A stretch of DNA of 64,000 bases from Lysinibacillus sp. B2A1 (GTDB taxonomy: Bacteria; Bacillota; Bacilli; Bacillales_A; Planococcaceae): contig CP027224.1 of assembly GCA_002973635.1 (NCBI GenBank), positions 4,824,001 through 4,888,000 on the forward strand, in the 5' to 3' direction. The notes beneath the pieces were generated by a model that did not search any database, was not told where the DNA came from, and was given only the letters and a program-made list of their open reading frames with translations. Shown piece by piece: positions 24,611 to 33,810 of the stretch (within the stretch, counting starts at the first letter, position 1; each line of letters begins with the position of its first letter). Both the position numbers and the translations under genes were made by a program.

Positions 24611-25312
24611 ATGAAAATTTCAATTGGTCCAGATTCATTAAGTCTTTATAAGACAGCTTCTATATCAGCAACTAAAAAGAACTCATTACAGAAACAAAGC
24701 TTCAATCAGAAAGACACATTAACAATCGGCCAACAAGCGCAGAATTTATTTAATGGTCAGCAGTACAAAACAAGCCTTATTGAAAGCTTAATGAAACAAC
24801 GTGAAAGCATCCAAGAAATGAAAAACAATTTGACTGAGCGTACATTAAATAACGGTGGCGACATTGCTGCGATTAAAGAACAGTTAAAGGAATTCGATAA
24901 GCACCTTGCCGATATCGATGCACAAATAGCAGAGCAACAAATAGATTCCCAGAAAAAGCCTAATGTAGACAGCGTAGCAGCCAAAAGTAACTCAGCAGAT
25001 GTAAATGAAGATATATTATCGAAAACTGTGTCTCTTGAACAGGCAGAAAGATTACATCTGGCCAAAAATGCATTAACACGTGAGGATAATCGACTTGAAA
25101 GTGAAGTTAATCTAGATGCTAATAGAGGTATTTTTATAGATCGTAAATACGATAAACTATCGGATTTAGAAGTACGGATTCAAAATATTCAGGAGCGAAT
25201 TACTGAAAAGCTAGAGGACAATAAAAATAAATCACTTGATGATAAATTAATTGTGGATATAAGTGATAAAAAACAAGAGGAAACAGAAGAGGAATTTGAA
25301 GTAATATTTTGA
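24611..25312 (+). CDS. Uncharacterised coiled-coil protein
   Basis: A 233-aa protein. The ATG at 24611 is used because GAAAGAGGTG precedes it; the frame is open 12 codons further upstream. I do not recognise a family. The N-terminus (KISIGPDSLSLYKTASISATKK) has no signal peptide. Residues about 55-120 and 160-225 are strongly charged heptad-like helices (SLMKQRESIQEMKNNLTERT; LSDLEVRIQNIQERITEKL), and the C-terminus is acidic (KKQEETEEEFEVIF). It is probably a cytoplasmic coiled-coil protein. It stands alone, divergent from yebG. Confidence 0.6.
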   Translation: MKISIGPDSLSLYKTASISATKKNSLQKQSFNQKDTLTIGQQAQNLFNGQQYKTSLIESLMKQRESIQEMKNNLTERTLNNGGDIAAIKEQLKEFDKHLADIDAQIAEQQIDSQKKPNVDSVAAKSNSADVNEDILSKTVSLEQAERLHLAKNALTREDNRLESEVNLDANRGIFIDRKYDKLSDLEVRIQNIQERITEKLEDNKNKSLDDKLIVDISDKKQEETEEEFEVIF

Positions 25313-25530
25313 TAGACCTTTTATTCTATAAAGAATATATGTTTTAAAGAGTTTGTTTACATCCAATATATGCTTGCCGTAAATACCACATGACGTTATG
25401 CTTGCGGCATCGGCATATCTATGCATGGTTGAGTGGCTGATTCAAAGGATATACTTAACTACTTTTGCTCGAGAGGACTTGAGGATCAGTGCTGTATCCT
25501 AAGACGACAACTATGACTTAGTTTAACAAC
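25313..25530. other. Intergenic stretch without recognisable features
   Basis: Between the coiled-coil gene and the rRNA terminator I see no ORF above 40 codons, no tRNA cloverleaf and no clear promoter. Confidence 0.5.
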
Positions 25531-25559
25531 AAAAAAACAGCCAACGCACAGTTGACTGT
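25531..25559 (-). terminator. Terminator after 5S rRNA
   Basis: On the minus strand ACAGTCAAC pairs with GTTGGCTGT (one G-U) around TGTGC, followed by seven T. This is a strong rho-independent terminator 5 nt past the 5S 3' end. Confidence 0.9.
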
Positions 25560-25563
25560 CTTT

Positions 25564-25679
25564 GCCTAGCAATGTCCTACTCTCACAGGGGGAAGCCCCA
25601 ACTACCATCGGCGCTAAAGAGCTTAACTTCCGTGTTCGGTATGGGAACGGGTGTGACCTCTTTGCCATCATCACTAGAC
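25564..25679 (-). rRNA. rrf: 5S ribosomal RNA
   Basis: About 116 nt with the conserved CACACCCGTTCCCAT, CCGAACACGGAAGTTAAGC and GATGGTAGTTGGGG segments, closed by complementary ends. It appears intact. It follows the 23S fragment by about 190 nt on the same strand. Confidence 0.95.
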
Positions 25680-25868
25680 TATTATTGGCTTTCAATATAC
25701 ATCGCATTTCTTCGTCAGCTTCTGTCGTTCAGTCAGTCACGTACTTGAGTACACTCCTTCTCTCTCTCCATTGCTTCCTCGAACTACTCGTATCTTGAAA
25801 CCCTTATATGAAAGTTGTTGTTCTTTCAAAACTGGATAAACGGCGCATTGAATGCTTCAAACATGTTG

Positions 25869-26786
<918 letters not shown>

Positions 26787-26948
26787 GAAATTTGATTAGC
26801 TCAAATTGTTTTGCTGGCATCAATTTTGATGTCCAAAATTTTTATTTTGTTCACTAGCAAAAGCTAGCTACTAAAAACTTTATTGATTACGTTTTGCTTG
26901 TTCAGTTTTCAAGGTTCATTAAGCTGTCACTTCCAAGTGACTTTCTAT

Positions 26949-26977
26949 ACTTTAACATAGTGTTAACTCTATGTCAA
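26949..26977 (-). promoter_or_regulatory. rRNA operon promoter
   Basis: On the minus strand TTGACA (26972-26977), a 17-nt spacer and TAAAGT (26949-26954) form a strong sigma-A promoter about 160 nt upstream of the 16S 5' end. Confidence 0.85.
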
Positions 26978-26989
26978 CTCTTTGTGTTA

Positions 26990-27302
26990 GTATTTTTTAA
27001 GGTTGTTGTTTGTTTTCTTAACAACGTTTAAAAATATAACATTAATCTACTAGGAATGCAACTGTATTTAAAAAGAAAAATTATTCTGTAAAAAATGTTT
27101 TTCATGATATCTTTCAATCTTTCATTGAAACCCATTACTTAATGCGTTTATTCCAACCAATGAAATCTTGTACTCTCATTGAAGCAACTTACTATTTAAA
27201 AGAAAGGATGGCTTAAGTCCATTAAAAAATCGACTTAAGCCATTTAAAGTATTTTAATTACTACTTAAATTAGGATAATAAAAAGCAACTACTAGACATC
27301 TG
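26990..27302. other. AT-rich intergenic region upstream of the rRNA promoter
   Basis: Apart from the hairpin at 27208-27243 I see no gene here. The stretch contains many short A/T runs and could include an UP element for the rRNA promoter. Confidence 0.5.
27208..27243 (-). terminator. Candidate terminator of the SLH protein gene
   Basis: ATGGCTTAAGTC and GACTTAAGCCAT form a perfect 12-bp stem with a 12-nt A/T-rich loop, followed on the minus strand by CCTTTCTTTT. It lies 60 nt after the stop of the SLH gene. Confidence 0.65.
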
Positions 27303-30300
27303 TTATTTTATCAATTTTTCCATACTATCAATAAAGTCATAACTATGCTCAACAGCCGCTTCTTGGATTTCATAATATGCCCAATATTGAGATGAAACAT
27401 CTGTGAATTTATCTTCAATAGACTCATTAATTGGACCACGATTGAATAAACGATTCAAAATTTTTACTGCTTGTGCACGTGTTAACTTTTCATTCGGTCG
27501 GAATGTCCCATCACTGTAACCAACCATTATACCCAAATCACTAATACGCGCAATTTCATTTATAGCCCAAAATTCTGATGATACATCATTAAAAGTCTTT
27601 ACTTCATTTTCTGTATCACAATATTTTGTATCCTTCAAACCCTCTTTACAATCTCTATCTATCCATCGAATTGCAATGACAGCCATTTGTGCACGTGTAA
27701 GATTAGCATTTGGGACAAAAGTATTTCTTGTTACACCACTCATTATACCGATTGAACGAATATACTCTATATCATCTTTAGCCCAAGATTTATTTGTATC
27801 TTTATATGTGTAGGTACTTGATATAGGAGTACTATTATTTGTAAATTGACGTGCAATCATTGCTGCCATTTGTTCACGTGTAATATAAGCATTTGGACGA
27901 AACGTTCCATCTTTATAACCCTGGATATATGGGACATGCTTTAATAATGTTTTTTCAACATCTACTGTCTCATTAACAGGATTGAAGTATTCATTAGATC
28001 CTTCAACATAAAGGATTGTGAAAGTTGAGAAATGATCTACATCAAACTCAATTCCTTTTACACCATTTTCTGTCTTCACTATGCGGCCTTTTACAACTTC
28101 TTTAGTCCCATTACTATGCTCAATAAAAACTAATAAATTATCAATTTCTTCTTGCGATAAATTAGTATGAATTGGTAAAGTCAAAGTCACAGGTATTGAA
28201 TTCATATTAGTCTCAATTGTCATAGGGCGACCTATAATATCAATATTAGCATTTTCTACTTTAGTCATAACTTTTATTTCTTGCTTCATACGTGCTTTAA
28301 TGACCTGTTTCTCCGTATCCTTTTTCAATGGAACAATCTTGAAATACAAATCATCCGTAAAAGTATCTAAAGAAGTACTTGGAATAAAAATATTTCCATT
28401 TATCGTATTAATTGATAAATTAATTTTCTCTTGACTCAAATTATTTATAGCATCCTTTAAAATATAGATATTTGTTTCCTGCACTTGATCTTTTGTATCC
28501 GGAATAATAAGTCGAGCAGTTTTAATACCATTATGTTGTAGTTTTTCAATGAACTCCTGCGCCTTCTCCTTAGTAAAAATAACTTGATCTTTTACTTTTC
28601 CATTTTGATCAAATTGCCGCTCTATCGGTATTTGTAGAAGTAATTTATCTATATTTGCATCATCAACTAGATCTACATTAATTCTTTCTGTAATTATTGA
28701 TGGCAATGATGCTACAGGTGGATAATATGTGATCGGTGTAAAATTATTATCTACTTTCCAATTAGCAAATAAAGTTACACTTTCATTTTCTATGGTAAGA
28801 ATACTATTTGCTACATATGTTTGACCACTTCCATTTGCCTTTGTATTCCAACCATCAAATATATAACCTGTTTTGCTTAGATTCCCTTCATTCCCTTTTA
28901 TCGTAACGGTGTCACCAGTTGTATAAACTTGATGATCATTTGGAACGTTTCCATTAGTATGTCCATTTCCATCATAATTAATTGTATAAGTCGGTTTTAT
29001 AACTGATTTCCACATCGCAAATAGTGTTGCACTTTCATTTCCTATCACAAACGTACTATTCTCTGAGTATGCTTGTCCACTTCCATCAGCTTTTGTATTC
29101 CAACCATCAAATACATAGCCTGTTTTGCTTAAATTCCCTTCATTTCCTTTGATCGTAGCTGTGTCTCCTGTTGAATAATTTTGTTGGTCAATCGGAACAT
29201 CTCCATCAACATGACCATTTCCATTATAAACAATTCTATATATAGGAAGAGGTTCTTCTCTTGTTATTGTAATTGTATAAGTTTTCAAAGATCCATTTGG
29301 TGCTGTTACAACAATAGCAATTTGATTATCACCTAAATTCAATGGAACTTGATGAATTGTGTTATTTGTGACATCAGCTGCATTAATTTTCATGGTAGCA
29401 TCTGAATCCATTAACTCAGCAACTATATTTACACTATCAACTTCATTAGATACGATCGCTGAATATGCTTTGATCTCGGGATTAAAAGCTGGTGACAATG
29501 TACCCTTATCAATAGATAGGTTCTTTAATCTAGATTCATCCGAGAGCTGTGGTGTAATTACTCCTGTCAATTGGATACTACGTTTATTACTACTAACATC
29601 TGTTGTAATTTCGATTGTACCATTCTTGACATCTGTTGAGGTTGGGTTGAAAGTTACTTCAATATCAAAAGAATCACCAGGATTTAATACTCCACTATAA
29701 TTAGATGTACTAGTAAACTCCCCTGAAGTAATAATATCAGTGATTTGTATAGGGTTTATTGAATTATTTCTAACAGTAACTGTTTTTTTCTGCCCTAGTA
29801 TATTAAAAGAAAGTCCACTTGTAGATAAGCCAAGATCGTAACCAATTAACTCTCCAGAAAAAGTAGAAAGATAAATTGCCCCATTTTGTTGATAAAGGAA
29901 TAAAACATCGCCATTAGTAGAATTTATTGCAATATTAGCAATATTTGTTTCAGCAACTTCTTTTGACTGTCCAAATGTATTTCCTGCATTTGTACTAACT
30001 GCATAAAACACCTTACTACCACTTGCAAATCCAGTAATGATATTACCAAACATATCTCCACTTATCGAGCGCCCTGAACTAGAAGAGTTATTTGGGAATT
30101 GAATAGTTTGAGATGTTCCTTTAGTAATATTAGCTTTCAACGTATTTGTTTGGGACCCACTTACATACAGTAAAGTATCATTATTAGAATCCGCTACGAG
30201 AGTACCTACTGAATACATTACCGAACTGTTTGTATTTACAATAGGACTAAACGTTTGACCATGGTCATTACTGATAAAGTAATAAACAGATGGATTATCT

Positions 30301-30911
30301 ACTACAACTATCACATTTTTATTTTTAGGATCAACATGAACATCTGCAAAGCTATAGTTCATAGCTGATATGGTACTTTTATTAAAAGTATCTCCACCAT
30401 CATTACTATGAAGAAGCGTTCTTCCCTTACCAATTATATAGAGATAATCACCATCTGTTGCCATATGAAGGGTTGCTCCACCATCTAATGAACCAATATC
30501 CTTAGGTGCAGAAAATGTTTTCCCGCCATCAGCACTCTTTACTAACCTAGCCGAGCCATTTTCTACCCATCCTACATATACAATACCAGTGGCAGAGACA
30601 GCAATCTCTGCTTCATAGTTTTGTGGGATAATTTGAACACTCGGCTGAAACGTTTTCCCATTATCTAAACTACGAGCTACACGTATACCATTAGTTCCAT
30701 GATAAGTAGCAAAAATTATTCCATTTGCTGCAACAGCCAGCTTACGCGAGGTATTACCTTGAGTTATCGTATTTCCTACACTTCCAACATCGCTTACAAG
30801 AACTCCAGTTGTACTTGCTTTTACATTAGGAACAAATGAAATAACATTTGATAAAACCAAAAGAATGGCTAACAAATAGAATCCAAATCTTTTTCGCATT
30901 AAACTCTTCAA
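27303..30911 (-). CDS. Surface protein with BNR-like, cadherin-like, InlB-type repeat and SLH domains
   Basis: A 1202-aa secreted protein. The start is a TTG at 30911 with GAGGTG 8 nt ahead; an ATG at 30899 is the alternative. A signal peptide is followed by about 350 residues with repeated sialidase/BNR-like elements (VARSLDNGKTFQPS, SADGGKTFSAP, SNDGGDTFNKS), a choice-of-anchor-like domain, a cadherin-like beta-sandwich (about 455-550, LKNLSIDKGTLSPAF), and two InlB B-type repeats (about 555-720, YNGNG ... GYVFDGWNTKADGSG). Three SLH domains occupy about 985-1190 (YIQGYKDGTFRPNAYITREQ) and should bind pyruvylated wall polymer. The ligand is unknown. It stands alone between the rRNA locus and pbuG. 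Confidence 0.88.
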   Translation of the reverse strand: MKSLMRKRFGFYLLAILLVLSNVISFVPNVKASTTGVLVSDVGSVGNTITQGNTSRKLAVAANGIIFATYHGTNGIRVARSLDNGKTFQPSVQIIPQNYEAEIAVSATGIVYVGWVENGSARLVKSADGGKTFSAPKDIGSLDGGATLHMATDGDYLYIIGKGRTLLHSNDGGDTFNKSTISAMNYSFADVHVDPKNKNVIVVVDNPSVYYFISNDHGQTFSPIVNTNSSVMYSVGTLVADSNNDTLLYVSGSQTNTLKANITKGTSQTIQFPNNSSSSGRSISGDMFGNIITGFASGSKVFYAVSTNAGNTFGQSKEVAETNIANIAINSTNGDVLFLYQQNGAIYLSTFSGELIGYDLGLSTSGLSFNILGQKKTVTVRNNSINPIQITDIITSGEFTSTSNYSGVLNPGDSFDIEVTFNPTSTDVKNGTIEITTDVSSNKRSIQLTGVITPQLSDESRLKNLSIDKGTLSPAFNPEIKAYSAIVSNEVDSVNIVAELMDSDATMKINAADVTNNTIHQVPLNLGDNQIAIVVTAPNGSLKTYTITITREEPLPIYRIVYNGNGHVDGDVPIDQQNYSTGDTATIKGNEGNLSKTGYVFDGWNTKADGSGQAYSENSTFVIGNESATLFAMWKSVIKPTYTINYDGNGHTNGNVPNDHQVYTTGDTVTIKGNEGNLSKTGYIFDGWNTKANGSGQTYVANSILTIENESVTLFANWKVDNNFTPITYYPPVASLPSIITERINVDLVDDANIDKLLLQIPIERQFDQNGKVKDQVIFTKEKAQEFIEKLQHNGIKTARLIIPDTKDQVQETNIYILKDAINNLSQEKINLSINTINGNIFIPSTSLDTFTDDLYFKIVPLKKDTEKQVIKARMKQEIKVMTKVENANIDIIGRPMTIETNMNSIPVTLTLPIHTNLSQEEIDNLLVFIEHSNGTKEVVKGRIVKTENGVKGIEFDVDHFSTFTILYVEGSNEYFNPVNETVDVEKTLLKHVPYIQGYKDGTFRPNAYITREQMAAMIARQFTNNSTPISSTYTYKDTNKSWAKDDIEYIRSIGIMSGVTRNTFVPNANLTRAQMAVIAIRWIDRDCKEGLKDTKYCDTENEVKTFNDVSSEFWAINEIARISDLGIMVGYSDGTFRPNEKLTRAQAVKILNRLFNRGPINESIEDKFTDVSSQYWAYYEIQEAAVEHSYDFIDSMEKLIK
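28730..29250 (-). repeat. Two tandem InlB-type repeat units in the SLH protein gene
   Basis: Two consecutive units of roughly 250 bp encode near-identical segments sharing TIKGNEGNLSKTGY and FDGWNTKA. The high DNA identity points to a recent tandem duplication. Confidence 0.75.
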
Positions 30912-31154
30912 CTTTGGTGCACCTCAGCTTTCCTAGTTACTATTAAATAAGCATTTTTAAATCGATATTTTCATGATCAAACATAATTTTTTCCAGCTTT
31001 CGAATGGCGCCTTCCTGAAAATTCATAAATTCCTTGAGTGAATCTAAATAATTTAACTAACATGTATCATCCCCCTCCTAAAATAACTAACTCAATATCT
31101 ATGCAATATAGTAAAACAAACTACTCTCCAAAAACTCTCATAGTATCTGAAGAG
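30912..31154. other. Leader region upstream of the SLH gene
   Basis: Holds the GAGGTG site of the SLH gene and an AGGAGGGGG stretch near 31071-31080 that heads only short frames of 5-28 codons. No clear promoter was found. Confidence 0.4.
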
Positions 31155-31206
31155 CAATAAAAAACTGCCCACAAATATGGTTAAAACCAAAATTTGCGAA
31201 CAGCCA
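31155..31206 (-). terminator. Terminator after pbuG
   Basis: On the minus strand a long stem, GCTGTTCGCAAAT with ATTTGTGGGCAGT and further inner pairs, is followed by TTTTTTATTG, immediately after the pbuG stop. Confidence 0.85.
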
Positions 31207-31211
31207 TTTGT

Positions 31212-32537
31212 TTATAAAGTTGCTAAATATAATAAGAAGATTATCGCGAAAACATACATAATCGGATTTACTTCTTTTGCTTTTCCTTTAATAATCATTG
31301 TTAATGGATAGAAAATGAAGCCCACTGCAATACCTGTTGCAATCGAGTACGTTAATGGCATCATAATCATTGTTAAAAATGACGGTACAGCAATTTCAAA
31401 ACGATTCCAAGCAATTTGACCTAAAGAAGCGACCATTAGAACTCCAACTATAATTAATGCAGGAGCTGTAACAGCTGAAGTAATAACTCCTAACAATGGA
31501 GATATGAAAAGTGCTAATAAGAATAAACATCCTGTTACAATTGAAGCGAAACCTGAACGTGCACCAGCTGCTACACCTGAAGAGGATTCTACATAAGATG
31601 TGATTGTAGATGTACCAAAAATGGAACCTACAATCGTAGCAATTGAATCAGAAATTAAAGCTTTACCAGCACGTGGTAAACGATTATCTTTCACTAATCC
31701 TGCTTGGTTTGCTACTGCCATTAAAGTTCCTGCATTATCAAAGAAGTCGACAAATAAGAAAGTTAAAATTACGGACAGCATGGATAATGTATAGAAACTT
31801 GGATCAGAAAAGGCACTGAATAATGCACCGAATGTTGGCGAAATACTAGGTGGTGCTGAAAAAACTTTTTCTGGTAACCCAACTTGTCCAGTAATCATAC
31901 CCACAATTGAAGTAATTACCATACCATAGAATACGCCGCCTTTAATTCCACGCACCATCAAAATAACCGTAACAATAATGCCGAAAATCGCTAGTAATAC
32001 CTGTGGGTCACGTAAATTCCCAATACCAACTAAGGTCGCATCATTATTAACAATAATCTTTGCATTTTGCATGCCAATAAATGCAATGAATAAACCAATA
32101 CCAGCACCTACCGCTAATTTTAATTCCATAGGGATAGCGTTAATTAATTTTTCTCGTAGGCCTGTTAATGTTAATAATAAGAAGAAAACACCTGAAATAA
32201 ATACTGCTGCTAAAGCATGCTGCCATGGGCTACCATTAACCAGTACTACTGTATAAGCAAAAAATGCATTAAGCCCTAAACCAGGCGCTAAGGCCAAAGG
32301 ATACTTCGCTAAGAGTCCCATAATAAAACAACCAATAGCTGCTGACACAGCAGTTGCAACAAATACAGCCCCATAATCCATACGTAAAGCATCTGGTAAA
32401 TCCTTTACATCTGCTAATGTCAATGTTAATGGATTTACTACTAAAATGTAAGCCATTGCTAAGAACGTTGTGAAGCCACCAAGAAATTCCCGACGATAAT
32501 TCGTTCCTAATTCATCGAACATGAAATACTTTTTCAT
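31212..32537 (-). CDS. pbuG: Guanine/hypoxanthine permease (NCS2, AzgA-type)
   Basis: A 441-aa polytopic membrane protein of the NCS2 family, AzgA/PbuG branch, which imports guanine and hypoxanthine. Typical segments are EFLGGFTTFLAMAYI at the N-terminus, PLALAPGLGLNAFFAYTVV near residue 80, AVGAGIGLFIAFIGMQNA near 140 and SYVESSSGVAAGARSGFAS near 315. GGAGGATTTC precedes the ATG. PurR boxes, a promoter and a guanine riboswitch upstream tie it to purine supply and support the substrate call. Confidence 0.94.
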   Translation of the reverse strand: MKKYFMFDELGTNYRREFLGGFTTFLAMAYILVVNPLTLTLADVKDLPDALRMDYGAVFVATAVSAAIGCFIMGLLAKYPLALAPGLGLNAFFAYTVVLVNGSPWQHALAAVFISGVFFLLLTLTGLREKLINAIPMELKLAVGAGIGLFIAFIGMQNAKIIVNNDATLVGIGNLRDPQVLLAIFGIIVTVILMVRGIKGGVFYGMVITSIVGMITGQVGLPEKVFSAPPSISPTFGALFSAFSDPSFYTLSMLSVILTFLFVDFFDNAGTLMAVANQAGLVKDNRLPRAGKALISDSIATIVGSIFGTSTITSYVESSSGVAAGARSGFASIVTGCLFLLALFISPLLGVITSAVTAPALIIVGVLMVASLGQIAWNRFEIAVPSFLTMIMMPLTYSIATGIAVGFIFYPLTMIIKGKAKEVNPIMYVFAIIFLLYLATL

Positions 32538-32578
32538 TTGAAAGAAATCCTCCGTTGGTCGTCTTCAATATCGAAAAC

Positions 32579-32616
32579 AAAAAAGACACACTGACTATTC
32601 TACTAGTCGCATGTCT
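32579..32616 (-). terminator. Riboswitch terminator upstream of pbuG
   Basis: On the minus strand AGACAT and GACTA pair with TAGTC and GTGTCT, followed by TTTTTTG. It lies about 70 nt after the aptamer and 40 nt before pbuG and is the likely OFF-state terminator. Confidence 0.8.
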
Positions 32617-32682
32617 ACGATATTTCATCACCTGTATTGTGTGAAATTTATTAGTGTCTATACATTCGTATATATAACTAAA

Positions 32683-32752
32683 ATCGTAGTCAAGTTATTT
32701 ACGGTAACTTGGTAGAAACTCACGGGCCTTATTCCCGACATTATACGACGAC
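32683..32752 (-). promoter_or_regulatory. Guanine riboswitch aptamer of pbuG
   Basis: The minus strand shows CGTATAATG, L2 GGAATAAGG, J2/3 GTTTCTACC, P3 AAGTTACCGTAAATAACTT and J3/1 GACTACG. C74 indicates guanine specificity. P1 is closed by TCGTA/TACGA. Confidence 0.95.
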
Positions 32753-32771
32753 TTATTTAATTTACAATCGT

Positions 32772-32800
32772 AATATATCATTTCATTTTTCAGATTTCAA
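32772..32800 (-). promoter_or_regulatory. Sigma-A promoter of pbuG
   Basis: TTGAAA (32795-32800), a 17-nt spacer and TATATT (32772-32777) on the minus strand, placed between the PurR boxes and the aptamer as at purE. Confidence 0.85.
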
Positions 32801-32809
32801 CCCTATTTC

Positions 32810-32843
32810 CGAACATTTTATATAAAAAAAATACGAAAGTTCG
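32810..32843 (-). promoter_or_regulatory. PurR box pair upstream of pbuG
   Basis: Inverted cores CGAAC and GTTCG at 32810-32814 and 32839-32843 with 24 nt between them, the same spacing as at purE, ending 9 nt before the -35. PurR should repress pbuG at low PRPP. Confidence 0.8.
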
Positions 32844-32911
32844 TGTAAAATACTTATTTAATGTTCATGTTTTTTTAATTAACACTTCTTAGATTTCATT
32901 GTGCCTTAACT

Positions 32912-32950
32912 AATAAAAACCCTAGAATCAGCTTTAAGATTCTAAGGTTT
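32912..32950 (-). terminator. Terminator after the sortase gene
   Basis: AAACCTTAGAATC pairs with GATTCTAGGGTTT on the minus strand (8-nt loop), followed by TTATTAG. It closes the adhesin-sortase transcript. Confidence 0.8.
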
Positions 32951-33020
32951 CATTATTAATAATTTCCCACTCATTATGAAACTAATACAATATAGTTGAT
33001 TTAAAGTTACTGACACATCG

Positions 33021-33788
33021 TCAAATTCGCTTTCGAGCAATCACTGCTAACCGACTATTCTCGGCTGAGTACTCACATGTAGATAGAACAAGAAGCTTGT
33101 CTCCATACTGTGCAGTCACTCCTGTGTCGTAAAGCGCGAGCTGTTCAATATTTTGAATATACGAGTCAAACTCAACAGGTGTTTCTATCTGATCAATCTG
33201 ATAGTATTTAAAAACGTCATCCGTTTTGCTGTATACCTCCGAGAGAATAACAGCAACGATTTCGTATTCTTCCTGCTCGTAAAGCGTACTAAATTGTAAC
33301 ATTGTATGCTCCTTATAGTAGCTTTCCTTCTTGTACTTCTCTAAATCTGCAAACATCGCTCCACTTTTCATATGATGTCCATGGATGAGTAATATGTCTG
33401 AATCATTTATGTGACTATGCTCATCCAAAAAAGGGAGTCCATTTTTATTTTTTTCCTTATTGAAACCATGATTCAGATAGTACTGCGTATCCTGTTTATT
33501 CTGCATAATCGGGTAATCAATCCGGGTGCCGTCTATTTTCAGCCACCCGATGATATCCGGGTTTTGTTTGTACAGTTCTTGGAATTCAGGGAGCATGACA
33601 TTTGTGATAAAAGATGAGGTTGCTTTAACATCCTCATCTTTATCATTTTCTTTATATCGTATTTCTGCCAGCTCTTTTATTTGCTTATTTTCAGTATAAT
33701 CCTGTAAATAACTTCTCCCAAGAGAAACTAGGGAATATACAAGCAGAATTGTGAAAAAGGCGATAAGAATTTTTTTTATTTTGGTCAT
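33021..33788 (-). CDS. Class B sortase
   Basis: A 255-aa membrane-anchored transpeptidase. The start at 33788 has GGTGGTAAGG ahead. One N-terminal membrane segment (IKKILIAFFTILLVYSLVSL) is followed by the class B core: NPDIIGWLKIDGTRIDYPI, the His in IHGHHMKSGAMFADL (about residue 138), the nucleophile Cys in LSTCEY (about 236) and the Arg in ENSRLAVIARKRI (about 246). It lies 23 nt downstream of the giant anchored protein gene, so that protein is its likely substrate. Class B enzymes usually anchor NPQTN-like or pilus-type signals, not LPXTG. Confidence 0.92.
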   Translation of the reverse strand: MTKIKKILIAFFTILLVYSLVSLGRSYLQDYTENKQIKELAEIRYKENDKDEDVKATSSFITNVMLPEFQELYKQNPDIIGWLKIDGTRIDYPIMQNKQDTQYYLNHGFNKEKNKNGLPFLDEHSHINDSDILLIHGHHMKSGAMFADLEKYKKESYYKEHTMLQFSTLYEQEEYEIVAVILSEVYSKTDDVFKYYQIDQIETPVEFDSYIQNIEQLALYDTGVTAQYGDKLLVLSTCEYSAENSRLAVIARKRI

Positions 33789-33810
33789 TTCCTTACCACC
33801 TTTCCCATTA

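Noticed and set aside
30943..31026. 27-codon frame MNFQEGAIRKLEKIMF ahead of the SLH gene
   Set aside because: It looks protein-like but has no ribosome binding site in frame. The nearby AGGAGG heads other, shorter frames. Kept only as a possible remnant.
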